From Gaiellasilicea sp963761905 (GTDB lineage: Bacteria > Actinomycetota > Thermoleophilia > Gaiellales > Gaiellaceae), in assembly GCA_963761905.1 (NCBI GenBank), contig CAVXIQ010000005.1, positions 248,001 to 312,000 on the forward strand: a stretch of 64,000 nucleotides of DNA, in the 5' to 3' direction. Below the pieces are notes generated by a model, which worked only from the letters and a program-made list of their open reading frames with translations, was not told the DNA's origin and did not search any database. Below are positions 1-9,175 of the stretch, piece after piece. Made by a program: the position numbers and the translations under genes. Numbering within the stretch: position 1 is the first letter of the stretch; each line of letters opens with the position of its first letter.

Positions 1-878
1 TCTTCGGACCGGCCGGGCTCGAGACCGGCGGGCTCGAGCTCGTCGAGGCGCCCGACGTGATCGAGATGCACGAGAAGCCCTCCGAGGCGGTTCGGGCGAA
101 GCCGAACTCATCGCTCGTGGCGGCGTGTCGAGCGGTCGCCGACGGTCAGGCAGAGGCCGTGGTCTCGGCCGGCAGCACCGGCGCGATGCTCGCCGCCGGC
201 CTGATCCACCTCCGCCGGGTGCCGGGGGTCAAGCGGCCGGCGATCGCCGTCGTGATCCCGACGTCCAAGGGGCCGTCGCTCCTCCTGGACGCCGGGGCGA
301 ACGCCGACGCGCGCCCCGAGCACCTGCTCCAGTTCGCGCTGATGGGCTCGATCTTCGCCGGAGAGCTGCTCGAGCTCCCGAGCCCCGAGATCCGGCTTCT
401 CTCGATCGGGGAGGAGCCGGAGAAGGGCAACCAGCTCACGCTCGAGGCGCATGCGCTCCTTGCGGGCAGCAGCCTCAGGTTCGAAGGGAACGCCGAGAGC
501 CGCGACCTCCTCGCGGGAGCAGCCGACGTCGTCGTCTGCGACGGCTTCACGGGCAACGTGGTGCTGAAGCTGATCGAGGGGACGATCGCCACGCTCCTCG
601 AGGATCTGCGGACCGAGATCCGCTCGACCCCACGCGGTCGACTCGGGGGACTGCTGATCAGACCCGCGGCGCGTCGCCTGCGGGAGCGGCTCGACCCTGA
701 CACCTACGGCGGCGCCTACCTGCTCGGGCTGCAGGGTCTCTCGGTCGTTGCGCACGGGAACTCGTCGCGCGGCGCGATCGCGAACGCGATCCGGCTGGCC
801 ACTCGCGGGGTCGAGCGTGACGTCGTCGGCCGCCTCGCCGCGCTGATGCCCGAGCGCCGTTCGCCGACGACTGTATGA
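1..878 (+). CDS. plsX: Phosphate acyltransferase PlsX (5' end outside window)
   Basis: Acyl-ACP:phosphate acyltransferase, which makes acyl-phosphate for PlsY at the start of phospholipid synthesis. The frame is open from base 3, so about 291 C-terminal residues are present and the start codon lies upstream of the window. Family landmarks are the NSSLVAACRAV segment, the VSAGSTGAMLAAG glycine-rich loop and VVCDGFTGNVVLKL. It is followed 47 bp later by acpP, the classical plsX-acpP linkage, so both probably share a transcript. Confidence 0.95.
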   Translation, partial: FGPAGLETGGLELVEAPDVIEMHEKPSEAVRAKPNSSLVAACRAVADGQAEAVVSAGSTGAMLAAGLIHLRRVPGVKRPAIAVVIPTSKGPSLLLDAGANADARPEHLLQFALMGSIFAGELLELPSPEIRLLSIGEEPEKGNQLTLEAHALLAGSSLRFEGNAESRDLLAGAADVVVCDGFTGNVVLKLIEGTIATLLEDLRTEIRSTPRGRLGGLLIRPAARRLRERLDPDTYGGAYLLGLQGLSVVAHGNSSRGAIANAIRLATRGVERDVVGRLAALMPERRSPTTV

Positions 879-925
879 TCGGCGCGCTTTACCTCCCACC
901 AACCATTCGTTCAAGTGAGGTCGAT

Positions 926-1171
926 GTGGCAGCGTCGCGCGAAGAGGTCTACGAGCGGGTCAAGGAAGTCCTGAGCGAGCAGCTCGGCGTCGACGACGCG
1001 GAGATCAACGAGGAAGCGTCGTTCCAGGAGGATCTAGACGCCGACTCGCTCGATCTCGTCGAGCTGATCATGGAGCTCGAGGATCAGTTCGGGATCAAGA
1101 TCTCGGACGAGGACGCCCAGAAGATCACCACGGTCGGCCAGGCCGTCGACTACGTCTCGACCCACCAGTAG
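926..1171 (+). CDS. acpP: Acyl carrier protein
   Basis: Small acidic carrier (81 aa) of growing acyl chains in type II fatty acid synthesis. The phosphopantetheine site is the serine of the LDADSLDLVEL motif, followed by the typical helix III sequence. The frame is open further upstream to an ATG at 875 that overlaps the plsX stop. I choose GTG 926 because a good ribosome site (AGTGAGG, 914-920) sits 5 bases before it and the resulting length is normal for ACP. It lies between plsX and rnc, a common arrangement. Confidence 0.95.
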   Translation: MAASREEVYERVKEVLSEQLGVDDAEINEEASFQEDLDADSLDLVELIMELEDQFGIKISDEDAQKITTVGQAVDYVSTHQ

Positions 1172-1244
1172 CGCAGCGCCGACAGGCGACCCGGAGCCGC
1201 TCGGGCGCCTGCTCGACTCGCTTCCTGCGGAGCGGCTCGAGCAC

Positions 1245-1865
1245 GTGTTCACGCATACGTCGTGGGCCTCGGATCGCGCTTCGTCGTATGAGCGGCTCGA
1301 GTTCCTCGGGGACAGCGTCCTCGAGCTCGCGATCGCGCGTGAGCTCTACAACCGCTATCCGGACGCGGCGGAGGGCCGGCTCGCGAAGATCCGCTCGCAC
1401 GTCGTCTCGCGGGCGAGTTGCGCCCTCGTCGCGCGCGACCTCGATCTGGGCGCCCGGCTCGGGAAGGCCGCTGAAGCGGGCGGGATCGCTCCGGAGGAGC
1501 TGGCGCGAATCGTCAAGAGCAAGAACGTGACGGCGGCGCTCCTCGAGGCGGCGATCGCCGCGCTCTTCCTCGTCCACGGCTACGAGCCGATCGAGTCGGC
1601 GATCGTGGCGGCGTTCTCCGACCGGATCGACTACGCCTCCTCGACCCATGTCGACCACAAGACGGAGCTCCAGGAGGCGCTCGCCCGCTCCGGTCGCTCT
1701 GTCTCCTACTCGGTGCTCGAGGTCGAGGGGCCGCCGCACGATCGACGTTTCTCGTGTGCCGCCCTCGTCGACGGCGAGGAGCTCGGACGGGGAGTCGGTC
1801 GCTCGAAGAAGGACGCCGAGCAGGCCGCCGCCAAGCTCGCGCTGGAGGCGATCGGTAGCTCCTAA
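1245..1865 (+). CDS. rnc: Ribonuclease III
   Basis: Double-stranded-RNA endonuclease used in rRNA and mRNA processing. The signature ERLEFLGDSVLELA with its acidic metal ligands is near the N terminus, and a C-terminal double-stranded-RNA-binding domain begins around HKTELQEAL. The nearest normal start is GTG 1245, giving 206 aa. Family-like residues (LLDSLPAERLEHV) continue upstream in the same frame back to about 1209, with no ATG, GTG or TTG before a stop at 1035. The true start may therefore be a CTG near 1209. Confidence 0.9.
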   Translation: MFTHTSWASDRASSYERLEFLGDSVLELAIARELYNRYPDAAEGRLAKIRSHVVSRASCALVARDLDLGARLGKAAEAGGIAPEELARIVKSKNVTAALLEAAIAALFLVHGYEPIESAIVAAFSDRIDYASSTHVDHKTELQEALARSGRSVSYSVLEVEGPPHDRRFSCAALVDGEELGRGVGRSKKDAEQAAAKLALEAIGSS

Positions 1866-1924
1866 GACGCGCTGTGTCCCTCGAACGAAGGTACGCCGTC
1901 CTTCTCCCTCGCTAGCCTCGTTCC

Positions 1925-4900
1925 GTGCACCTGCGCTCTCTCCGACTGCGCGGCTTCAAGTCGTTTCCGGACGCGCTCGAGCTGAAGCTGGAGCCCGGCG
2001 TATCGGTCGTCGTCGGCCCGAACGGCTCCGGCAAGTCGAACGTCGCCGACGCCATCGTTTGGGCGGCGGGCTCGCTGACGCCGTCCGAGCTGCGCGCGGA
2101 CAAGCCTGACGACGTCCTCTTCAACGGCGCCGAGGGCCGCAAGCCGGCCGAGACCTGCGAGGTCGAGCTCGTCTTCGACAACGAGGACGGCGGCTTTGGT
2201 TCCGCGCTGGATGGAACCCGGCTCGACTTCTCGGAAGTGTCCATCGCGCGGCGCCTGCACCGGGGTGGGGAGGGCCAGTACCTCGTCAACCGCGCGCACG
2301 TTCGCCGCACCGACCTCGTCGAGCTGCTCGCCGACGTCGGCCTTTCCGGCTCGATGCACTCGATCGTCAGCCAGGGAAAGGTCGAAGCCGTGCTCGCTTC
2401 GAAGCCGGAGGAGCGGCGCGAGCTCGTCGAGGAGGCCGCCGGGCTCGGCAAGTTCAAGCGCCGCAAGCATCGGGCCGAGCTGAAGCTGAACCGCGTCGCG
2501 ATTCAGGTCGAGCGGGCACGTGACGTCGAGGCGGAGGTGCAGAAGCGCCTGCGCCCGCTCGCGCTCCAGGCGACGGCCGCCGAGCGGGCCGAGAAGCTCG
2601 CGGTCGAACTCGCCGGTCTGCGCGCACGGATCGCTGAGATCGACCTCGCCGCCGCCGAGGTGAGGCGCGCAGAAGCGGAGGAACGGAAGACGGCCTCCGG
2701 GATCGGACGCCGAGCGGCGCAGGAACGCCTTCGCGCGCTGCTGGCCGAGCGGCAGGGTGCCGAGGAGGAGCTCGCCGACACCGCGGGCAAGCGCGAGGCG
2801 GCGGTCAAGGCGATGTACAGGCTGCAGTCGGCGACCGAGCGCCTGGCGCTCCGGCAGGAGGGAGCCGCCGGCCTCCTGGAGCGGCTCCGGAGCGACGCCG
2901 TGGAGGCAGAGGCCGCGTCGATCGAGTTCACGGATGAGCGGCTTCGCGCCGCCGAGCAGGCAGCGGCCGAGGCAGCAGCGGCGGCTCGCACCGGCGCCGC
3001 GGCCAGCGCGATCGGCGCGGAGCGTGCGCGCGCGGCGCAGGAGCGGCTCGCGGCGCTCGAACGTGGCGCGGCGGCTCGAGCCGAGCAGCGCTTCGGAGCG
3101 CTTGCGGCCGAGCGGCGCGGGCTCGAGGCGGAGCTTGCGGACGTGGCCGGTGGTCGGGAGGGCGTGACCGGGGCGCTGTACCGGCTCGGCAGCGCCCGCG
3201 AGCGGATCGAGCTTCGGAGGGAGTCGTCCGCCGGCCTGCGAGAAGCGTTTCGGGTCGAGCTCGCCGAGGCGGAGGCGCTCGCCCGCAGGCCGGGCCCGAC
3301 CCCGCAAGAGCTCGAGCTCGCCGCAAACGAGGCGACGGCCGTGGCGCGGACCGCGGCACATGCCCGTGACGTTCTTGCCTCCAGCGCCGCGCTTGCGAAG
3401 GAGCGGCTGGCGGCGCTCGAGCGCTCGCTGGCCGAGCGCGAGGGGATTCCGCCCGCGGCCAGGGAGCTGGCGGACGCGGTAACACCGCTGGCGCTCTCGC
3501 TGCTCGACGTCGGCGCGGGAAACGAGCGTTCGGTTGCCGCCGCGCTCGGTTGGCGGGCGTCCGCGCTCGTCGCCGACGACCCGGTGGCCGGCCTCGAGCT
3601 GCTGCGTCGGGCGCGCGATACGGGGCTCGGAAGTCTCGCCGTCCTCGTTGGACGCAGCCCGGCCGAGCGGGTCGCCGAGCTTCCCGTCGTCCCGCTGGCC
3701 GACCTGCTCGCCGTCGCCGAGCCGGCGGTCACCCCCGAGGGGTTCGGGTACGACCCGACTCGAGGCGAGCTCTGGTTCGCGGGCGAGGCCGCCGAGGCGG
3801 TGCTGCTCGAGCTCGAGGCGCGCCGGCGCGGGCTGGCGGCGGAGGTAGAGGAGCTTCGCCGCTCGGCCGCCGAGGCCGAGACGGCGGCGGAGTCGGCGGG
3901 TCAGCGTGCGGCCGAGGCCGAGGCGGCGTACTCGAAGGTCGCGCATCTGCGGCAGAGGCCGACGATCGAGCCCGGGTTCCTGCGGCGGCTCGGCGCCTGC
4001 GCAGCAACGCTCGACGAGTGCCTGCTGGCGGCCGTCGCCGTCGGCTCCCGGCTCGAGGAGCCGCTCCGGGCACTGGCCGACGCTGCGGCGGAACGCGCTC
4101 GAACGCTCGGGGCCGAGCTCACTCGCGTCGGTGCGCTCGAGCACGAGGCGGGACGAGCCGCGGCGCAGGCGAACGAGAACGCCGCGCGCGCGGAGCTCGT
4201 TCGCGCCCGCCTTGGCGGCACCGGCCAGATCCGCTTGCTCGAGGTGCCCGAAGCCGACCGCATCGAGGTCGAGCGGGAGGCGCGCCAGCTCACCGACGAG
4301 GCCGAGCGACTCGCGGAGGTCGCGGCAGTCACGGCCGACGCAGCCCGAACTGCCGCTCGCTCCGCGGTGGAGAACGACGGTCACCGCGCGCCACGCTTGG
4401 ATCCCGACCTGCTCCGGCGCGTGCTGGCGGGAGCCGAGCGCCTCGACGACACGCTTGCCGCAGCCGCCGCGACCGCCGCCCGCTTCGAGGCGCCGCTCCG
4501 GGCTCGCGTCGATGCAGGGGCTACGCGAGCAGGTGACCTCGGTGGCCGGTTGCGGGAGCTCGGCGCGTCCGAGGTCGAGCTTCGCCAGGCGGCCGAGGAC
4601 GCAGCCCAGCGAGCGACCGAGATCGAGATCGAGCTCACCCGGATCGAAGCCGACGCGGCCGATGCGCGCAGGCGGCGCGACGAGGCCGACGCCGAGCCGG
4701 CGGACGACGGCGATCGCGCCGAGCTGGCGGCTCGCGTCGAGCGGCTCGAAGCGCGGCGGATCCAGCTCGGCCAGGTGAACCCGCTCGCCAAGGAGGAGTA
4801 CGCGCTCGAGCAGGAGCGGCTGGCGGAGCTCGAGACGCAGCGCGCCGACCTGGAGGCGAGCCTGAAGGAGCTCGAGGAGCTGCGCGCGGAGCTCGCGGAG

Positions 4901-5389
4901 ACGGTCGAGCGGCGCTTCACCGAGACGTTCGCAGCCGTGGCGGCGCATTTCGAGGAGGTCTCGGAGACGCTCTTCCCCGGCGGCGAGGGCCGGCTGCGGC
5001 TCGTCGAGCCGGAGGAAGACGACGCCGGCACCGGAATCGAGGTCGAGCTTCGGCCTGCCGGGAAGAAGATCACCCGGCTCGGAATGCTCTCGGGCGGCGA
5101 GAAGGCGCTCGGCGCGATCTCGTTCCTCTTCGCGCTCTTCCTCGCGAAGCCGTGCCCGTTCTATCTCCTCGACGAGGTCGAGGCTGCGCTCGACGATGCG
5201 AACATCACCCGCTTCGTCGAGCTCTTGCGCCGCTACTCCGATCGCGCCCAGTTCGTCGTGATCACGCACCAGAAGCGAACGATGGAAGCCGCCGACGTCC
5301 TCTACGGCGTCACGATGGGCGGCGACGGCGTCAGCCAGGTCGTCTCGCGCCGGCTGCCTCGCGAGGAGGCGGTGGCGGCCGCCGGTTGA
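1925..5389 (+). CDS. smc: Chromosome segregation protein SMC
   Basis: Condensin ATPase that extrudes DNA loops for chromosome segregation (1154 aa, GTG start). The N-terminal head has Walker A GPNGSGKSN (residues 31-39). Two long coiled-coil arms flank a hinge at about residues 505-640. The C-terminal head has LSGGEKAL (from 1055) and Walker B YLLDEVEAALDD. Both arms contain internal duplications: about 121 aa starting at 265 and 386 before the hinge, and about 144 aa starting at 679 and 823 after it. It sits between rnc and ftsY as in many bacteria. Confidence 0.97.
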   Translation: MHLRSLRLRGFKSFPDALELKLEPGVSVVVGPNGSGKSNVADAIVWAAGSLTPSELRADKPDDVLFNGAEGRKPAETCEVELVFDNEDGGFGSALDGTRLDFSEVSIARRLHRGGEGQYLVNRAHVRRTDLVELLADVGLSGSMHSIVSQGKVEAVLASKPEERRELVEEAAGLGKFKRRKHRAELKLNRVAIQVERARDVEAEVQKRLRPLALQATAAERAEKLAVELAGLRARIAEIDLAAAEVRRAEAEERKTASGIGRRAAQERLRALLAERQGAEEELADTAGKREAAVKAMYRLQSATERLALRQEGAAGLLERLRSDAVEAEAASIEFTDERLRAAEQAAAEAAAAARTGAAASAIGAERARAAQERLAALERGAAARAEQRFGALAAERRGLEAELADVAGGREGVTGALYRLGSARERIELRRESSAGLREAFRVELAEAEALARRPGPTPQELELAANEATAVARTAAHARDVLASSAALAKERLAALERSLAEREGIPPAARELADAVTPLALSLLDVGAGNERSVAAALGWRASALVADDPVAGLELLRRARDTGLGSLAVLVGRSPAERVAELPVVPLADLLAVAEPAVTPEGFGYDPTRGELWFAGEAAEAVLLELEARRRGLAAEVEELRRSAAEAETAAESAGQRAAEAEAAYSKVAHLRQRPTIEPGFLRRLGACAATLDECLLAAVAVGSRLEEPLRALADAAAERARTLGAELTRVGALEHEAGRAAAQANENAARAELVRARLGGTGQIRLLEVPEADRIEVEREARQLTDEAERLAEVAAVTADAARTAARSAVENDGHRAPRLDPDLLRRVLAGAERLDDTLAAAAATAARFEAPLRARVDAGATRAGDLGGRLRELGASEVELRQAAEDAAQRATEIEIELTRIEADAADARRRRDEADAEPADDGDRAELAARVERLEARRIQLGQVNPLAKEEYALEQERLAELETQRADLEASLKELEELRAELAETVERRFTETFAAVAAHFEEVSETLFPGGEGRLRLVEPEEDDAGTGIEVELRPAGKKITRLGMLSGGEKALGAISFLFALFLAKPCPFYLLDEVEAALDDANITRFVELLRRYSDRAQFVVITHQKRTMEAADVLYGVTMGGDGVSQVVSRRLPREEAVAAAG

Positions 5390-5448
5390 TCGCCGCCCGT
5401 CCGGCGTGAGAGGCTGGCCGCCACACCGACCGACGCAAGGGGGAAGCC

Positions 5449-5730
5449 GTGCACGCCACCGTTCGGATCTATTCAGGCGCCAACGAGCTCGCCGACGCGC
5501 TCGTCGAGCGCCAGGACGAGGTCAAGCAGCTCATCGGCGAGATCGACGGCTTCAAGGCCTACTACCTCGTTCGTGCGTCGGACGGCGCCACGTCCATCAG
5601 CGTCTACGACACCGAGGCGGGAGCCGAGGAGTCGAACCGGGTCGCGGCGGCCTGGGTCGCCGAGAACCTGCCAGACCTCAAAATCGCGGCGCCTCAGATC
5701 TCAGCGGGCGAGGTCGCGATCAACTTCTAG
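5449..5730 (+). CDS. Dimeric alpha/beta-barrel (ABM-like) protein
   Basis: Ninety-three residues resembling the antibiotic-biosynthesis-monooxygenase-like fold: a first strand VRIYSGANELADAL, a central GEIDGFKAYYLVRASDGATS, and a final helix rich in N and R. Such proteins form dimeric ferredoxin-like barrels; the substrate cannot be told. The GTG start has a clear ribosome site (AAGGGGGAA, about 5436-5444). It lies between smc and a convergent MmcQ/YjbR gene and is probably transcribed alone. Confidence 0.75.
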   Translation: MHATVRIYSGANELADALVERQDEVKQLIGEIDGFKAYYLVRASDGATSISVYDTEAGAEESNRVAAAWVAENLPDLKIAAPQISAGEVAINF

Positions 5731-5737
5731 AAGCGCG

Positions 5738-6082
5738 TCAGTCGAACGCGTGCCTTGCCGCCAGCCGCTTCGGCGCCTGGATCAGCCAGGCGTCGATCAG
5801 GCGCTCGCGCACCTCGTCCTCGTCGATGTGCTCGAGCCAGATCAGGAGATAGGCGGGCGAGCTCTCGAAGTGCGGCGTCAATCGGTAGGCGTCGGGATTC
5901 GACGCGACGAGGAGGGGCCGCTCGTCGCGGTCGCAGCGCGTCCACATCGCGCCCTCGTGACGAGTTGTGAGGCCGGCGAAGGTCTTGCCGCCGACCTTGA
6001 AGGAGGGCTTGCCCCACGATGTGGCCTCCTCGATCTCGGGTAGCTCGCGGGCGAGCTCAGCGACACGCTCCCACGTCACCAT
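5738..6082 (-). CDS. MmcQ/YjbR family protein
   Basis: A 114-residue protein of the MmcQ/YjbR (CyaY-like fold) family. The family pattern is visible in LPEIEEATSWGKPSFKVGGKTFA, the aromatic-basic MWTRCDRDER, and the C-terminal RERLIDAWLIQAPKRLA. Members are often called DNA-binding but their role is unsettled. It converges on the ABM-like gene, leaving only 7 bp between the two stops. Confidence 0.85.
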   Translation of the reverse strand: MVTWERVAELARELPEIEEATSWGKPSFKVGGKTFAGLTTRHEGAMWTRCDRDERPLLVASNPDAYRLTPHFESSPAYLLIWLEHIDEDEVRERLIDAWLIQAPKRLAARHAFD

Positions 6083-6118
6083 GCTGTGAGGCTACTGCGG
6101 TGAGGCTAACCTGCCGCG

Positions 6119-7069
6119 ATGTCACGGACGTGGGCAGAGCTCCTCGGCGATGCCGACGGGCCGGAGGAGAGCGAGGAGCAGCGCGCCGGGTTCTTCGGCC
6201 GTCTGCGCGACTCGCTCGGGAAGAGCCGCCGCGCGCTCACCGGCGAGCTCGCCTCGGCTGCCTTCGATCCGGGCAACGAGGAGGACTGGGAGCGGCTCGA
6301 GGAGGCGCTGATCCGCGGCGACGTCGGCGTGCGCGCCACGGCCGAGCTCGTTCGCCGGCTCGAGGCCCGCGGCGAGCTCGGCGATCTCGGCGAGGCGCTC
6401 GCGGAGGAGATCGCGGAGCTGCTCGGCGAGCCGGCGACGCTGAACATCGGCGCGAAGCCGAGCGTGATCCTCGTCGTCGGCGTCAACGGCACGGGCAAGA
6501 CGACGACGATCGGCAAGCTCGCGCAGAAGCTCCGCGAGCACGACCGGTCGGTGCTGCTCGGCGCCGCCGACACCTTCCGCGCCGCCGCCGAGGAGCAGCT
6601 CGAGATCTGGGCGCAGCGGGCGAAGGCCGACTTCGTCGGCGCGGCCCAGGGAGCCGACCCCGCCGCGGTCGCCTACGACGCCGTCGAGGCGACGCGGGCT
6701 CGCGGCCACGACGTCGCGATCGTCGACACCGCCGGCCGCCTGCACACGCAGTCGAACCTGATGGAGGAGCTCGCGAAGGTCCGGCGCGTGATCGAGAGCC
6801 GGCTCGAGGGCGCCCCGCACGAGACGCTCCTCGTCGTCGACGCGACCACCGGCCAGAACGGCCTCCAGCAGGCACGCCTCTTCGGCGAGGCGGCCAAGGT
6901 CACCGGCGTCGCTCTGACGAAGCTCGACGGCTCGGCGAAGGGCGGGATCGCCGTCGCGATCGCCTACGAGCTCGGCCTCCCCGTGAAGCTGATCGGCGTC
7001 GGCGAGGGCCTCGACGACCTCCGCCCGTTCGACGCGCAGGATTTCGCGCGCGCGCTCGTCGCGGGCTAG
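6119..7069 (+). CDS. ftsY: Signal recognition particle receptor FtsY
   Basis: SRP receptor GTPase that docks ribosome-SRP complexes at the membrane. The 316-residue protein has a short acidic N-terminal region, an N domain, and a G domain with G1 GVNGTGKTTTIGKLA (about residue 120), DTAGRLHT and TKLDGSAKGG. The long acidic A domain of E. coli FtsY is absent, as is usual in actinobacteria. Its partner ffh lies just downstream, separated only by a small convergent dodecin gene. Confidence 0.96.
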   Translation: MSRTWAELLGDADGPEESEEQRAGFFGRLRDSLGKSRRALTGELASAAFDPGNEEDWERLEEALIRGDVGVRATAELVRRLEARGELGDLGEALAEEIAELLGEPATLNIGAKPSVILVVGVNGTGKTTTIGKLAQKLREHDRSVLLGAADTFRAAAEEQLEIWAQRAKADFVGAAQGADPAAVAYDAVEATRARGHDVAIVDTAGRLHTQSNLMEELAKVRRVIESRLEGAPHETLLVVDATTGQNGLQQARLFGEAAKVTGVALTKLDGSAKGGIAVAIAYELGLPVKLIGVGEGLDDLRPFDAQDFARALVAG

Positions 7070-7272
7070 CGCTCGAGCGCGAACGCGATGTTGACCGTCG
7101 TCCGGTACATCGTGATCTTGTCGCCGTCGACCTCGCAGCTCATCGAGACGACGTCTGCGCCGCTGATCCCGCGCAGCGTCTTCGAGGCCTCCGTCACGGC
7201 GACCTGAGCCGCCTCGGCGAAGCCGTCGGGGGAGTTGCCGATGATGGTGATGACCTTCGCGATGCTTGCCAT
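7066..7272 (-). CDS. Dodecin family flavin-binding protein
   Basis: Sixty-eight residues matching dodecins, small proteins that assemble into hollow dodecamers storing flavin or CoA. The pattern includes an N-terminal strand KVITIIGNSPDGFAEAAQ, a central helix with ASKTLRGI, and VDGDKITMYRTTVNIAFAL. The stop codon overlaps that of convergent ftsY. The start faces the ffh promoter, so the 60 bp between them must hold divergent signals. Confidence 0.9.
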   Translation of the reverse strand: MASIAKVITIIGNSPDGFAEAAQVAVTEASKTLRGISGADVVSMSCEVDGDKITMYRTTVNIAFALER

Positions 7273-7290
7273 GCCGTCTCCTTCGGATCG

Positions 7291-7319
7291 TTGAGGAGTA
7301 TCTGCTTGGGAGGTATCTA
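7291..7319 (+). promoter_or_regulatory. Candidate promoter for ffh
   Basis: TTGAGG at 7291-7296 and TATCTA at 7314-7319 are separated by 17 bp. A start about 7 bp downstream would fall only a few bases before the ffh GTG at 7332, implying a very short leader. Based on consensus only. Confidence 0.4.
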
Positions 7320-7331
7320 CACTGTCCGCCC

Positions 7332-8660
7332 GTGTTCGACACCCTCTCAGACAAGCTTCAGGCGACGCTCGGCGATCTCCGCGGCAAGGGGCGGCTCGAC
7401 GAGGACACGATCTCGAAGGCGATGCGCGAGATCCGGCTCGCGCTCCTCGAGGCCGACGTCAACTTCGAGGTCGTCAAGAGCTTCGTCGCGAGCGTCCGCG
7501 AGCGTGCGACCGGCCAGGACGTGCTCAAGAGCCTGACGCCGGGCCAGCAGGTCGTGAAGATCGTCCACGAGGAGCTGACGAGCCTGATGGGCTCGGGCGA
7601 CTCGCGGCTCGCATTCGGACGCCCGCCGACCGTGATCCTCATGGCGGGTCTCCAGGGCTCGGGCAAGACGACCACCTCCGCCAAGCTCGCCCTGCTCCTG
7701 CGAAAGGACGGGAAGAAGCCGGCCCTCGTCGCGGCCGATCTCCAGCGCCCCGCCGCGATCGACCAGCTCGAGCAGCTCGGCCGCCAGATCCAGATCCCCG
7801 TCTACCGCAAGGAGACGCAGGATCCGGTCGAGGTCGTCAAGTACGGAATCCAGGCCGCGCAGACCGCCGGTCAGGACGTCGTCATCCTCGACACTGCGGG
7901 TCGGCTCCACATCGACGAGGAGCTGATGCAGGAGCTCGCGCGCGTCCGCGACGCAGCGAAGCCGACGAACGTCCTCCTCGTGCTCGACTCGATGACCGGC
8001 CAGGAGGCCGTGAACGTCGCCGAATCGTTCTTCGAGCGGATCGCCTTCGACGGAGTCGTGCTCACGAAGCTGGACGGCGACGCCCGCGGCGGAGCGGCCC
8101 TGTCCGTCAAGCACGTCACCGGCAAGCCGATCAAGCTCGTCTCGGTCGGCGAGAAGCTCGATCAGCTCGAGTACTTCTACCCGGAGCGGATGGCGTCGCG
8201 GATCCTCGGGATGGGCGACGTGCTGACGCTGATCGAGAAGGCGGAAGCCGCCGTCGAGGAGGACGAGCAGGAGGCGATGGAGGCGCGGATGCGCGCCGGC
8301 CAGTTCTCCTTCGACGATTTCCTCTCCGCCCAGAAGATGCTGAAGAAGATGGGGCCGATCCAGGGCGTGCTGAAGCTGATCCCGGGGCTCGGCAACCAGC
8401 TCAAGGACGTCGACATCGACGAGCGCCAGCTCGCCCGTGTCGAGGCGATCGTGCTCTCGATGACCCCGCAGGAGCGGCGGATGCCGCATCTGATCAACGG
8501 CTCTCGCCGGCTCCGGATCGCCCAGGGCAGCGGGCAGACGATCCAGGACGTGAATAAGCTGCTCACCGCACGAAAGCAGATGGAGAAGATGATGAAGCAG
8601 ATGGGCAAGGGCAAGATGCCCTCCCTTCCGCAGCAAATGACCAAAGCAGGGCGGAGGTAA
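7332..8660 (+). CDS. ffh: Signal recognition particle protein Ffh
   Basis: The protein subunit of the SRP, which binds signal sequences and delivers nascent chains to FtsY. NG domain with G1 GLQGSGKTTTSAKLA, DTAGRLHIDEELM and TKLDGDARGGAAL, then a methionine-rich M domain (MMKQMGKGKMPSLPQQM at the end). GTG 7332 (442 aa) is preferred over an upstream GTG at 7266 because homologs begin FDTLSDKLQATL. The gene heads the ffh-rpsP-khpA-rimM-trmD-lepB-rplS run of tightly packed translation and secretion genes. Confidence 0.97.
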   Translation: MFDTLSDKLQATLGDLRGKGRLDEDTISKAMREIRLALLEADVNFEVVKSFVASVRERATGQDVLKSLTPGQQVVKIVHEELTSLMGSGDSRLAFGRPPTVILMAGLQGSGKTTTSAKLALLLRKDGKKPALVAADLQRPAAIDQLEQLGRQIQIPVYRKETQDPVEVVKYGIQAAQTAGQDVVILDTAGRLHIDEELMQELARVRDAAKPTNVLLVLDSMTGQEAVNVAESFFERIAFDGVVLTKLDGDARGGAALSVKHVTGKPIKLVSVGEKLDQLEYFYPERMASRILGMGDVLTLIEKAEAAVEEDEQEAMEARMRAGQFSFDDFLSAQKMLKKMGPIQGVLKLIPGLGNQLKDVDIDERQLARVEAIVLSMTPQERRMPHLINGSRRLRIAQGSGQTIQDVNKLLTARKQMEKMMKQMGKGKMPSLPQQMTKAGRR

Positions 8661-8662
8661 CA

Positions 8663-8935
8663 GTGGCAGTAAGGCTCAGGCTGACGCGAGTCGGCTCGAA
8701 GAAGAACCCGATCTACCGCGTCGTCGTGGCCGACTCGCGCTCCCCGCGCGACGGCAAGTTCATCGAGATCGTCGGTCGCTACAACCCGCAGACCGATCCC
8801 TCGACGATCGAGCTCGACCAGGAGAAGATCCAGGAGTGGATCGGCAAGGGCGCGCAGCCTTCCGACGCGGTCGCGAAGCTGATCAAGATCGCCGAGAAGG
8901 GCGACGCTCAGCCGGCTGCAGCGCAGGCCGAGTGA
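8663..8935 (+). CDS. rpsP: 30S ribosomal protein bS16
   Basis: Small-subunit protein needed for 30S assembly (90 aa). It begins with the signature VRLRLTRVGSKKNPIYRVVVADSRSPRDG and carries a short alanine-rich tail. The GTG start is two bases after the ffh stop, with GGAGG inside the end of ffh, so translation is probably coupled. Confidence 0.97.
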   Translation: MAVRLRLTRVGSKKNPIYRVVVADSRSPRDGKFIEIVGRYNPQTDPSTIELDQEKIQEWIGKGAQPSDAVAKLIKIAEKGDAQPAAAQAE

Positions 8936-8944
8936 GCGACCGCC

Positions 8945-9175
8945 GTGGCTGAGCTGCTCGAGTGGCTGGCTCGCCAGCTCGTCGACGACCCTGATGCAGT
9001 CCGCGTCGAGGAGGTCGAGCGGGAGGACGCGACGATCCTGCAGCTCTACGTCGCGCCGGAGGATCGCGGCAAGGTGATCGGCCGGCAGGGCCGGATCGCG
9101 CGGGCGCTCAGAACGATCGTGCGCGCGAGCGGTGCGAGGTCTCGGCGCCGGCTCGTGCTCGAGATCGTTGAGTGA
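8945..9175 (+). CDS. khpA: KH-domain RNA-binding protein KhpA
   Basis: A single type II KH domain (76 aa) with the GxxG loop VIGRQGRIARALRTIV. KhpA proteins bind RNA, usually with KhpB, and in several bacteria affect cell elongation and division. The position between rpsP and rimM is the standard one. The GTG start follows rpsP by 9 bp. Confidence 0.93.
   Translation: MAELLEWLARQLVDDPDAVRVEEVEREDATILQLYVAPEDRGKVIGRQGRIARALRTIVRASGARSRRRLVLEIVE

Noticed and set aside
1862..5269. A very long open frame on the minus strand opposite smc
   Set aside because: Antisense frames stay open by chance in high-GC DNA. Its product is arginine/leucine-rich with no motif, while the plus strand encodes a clear SMC.
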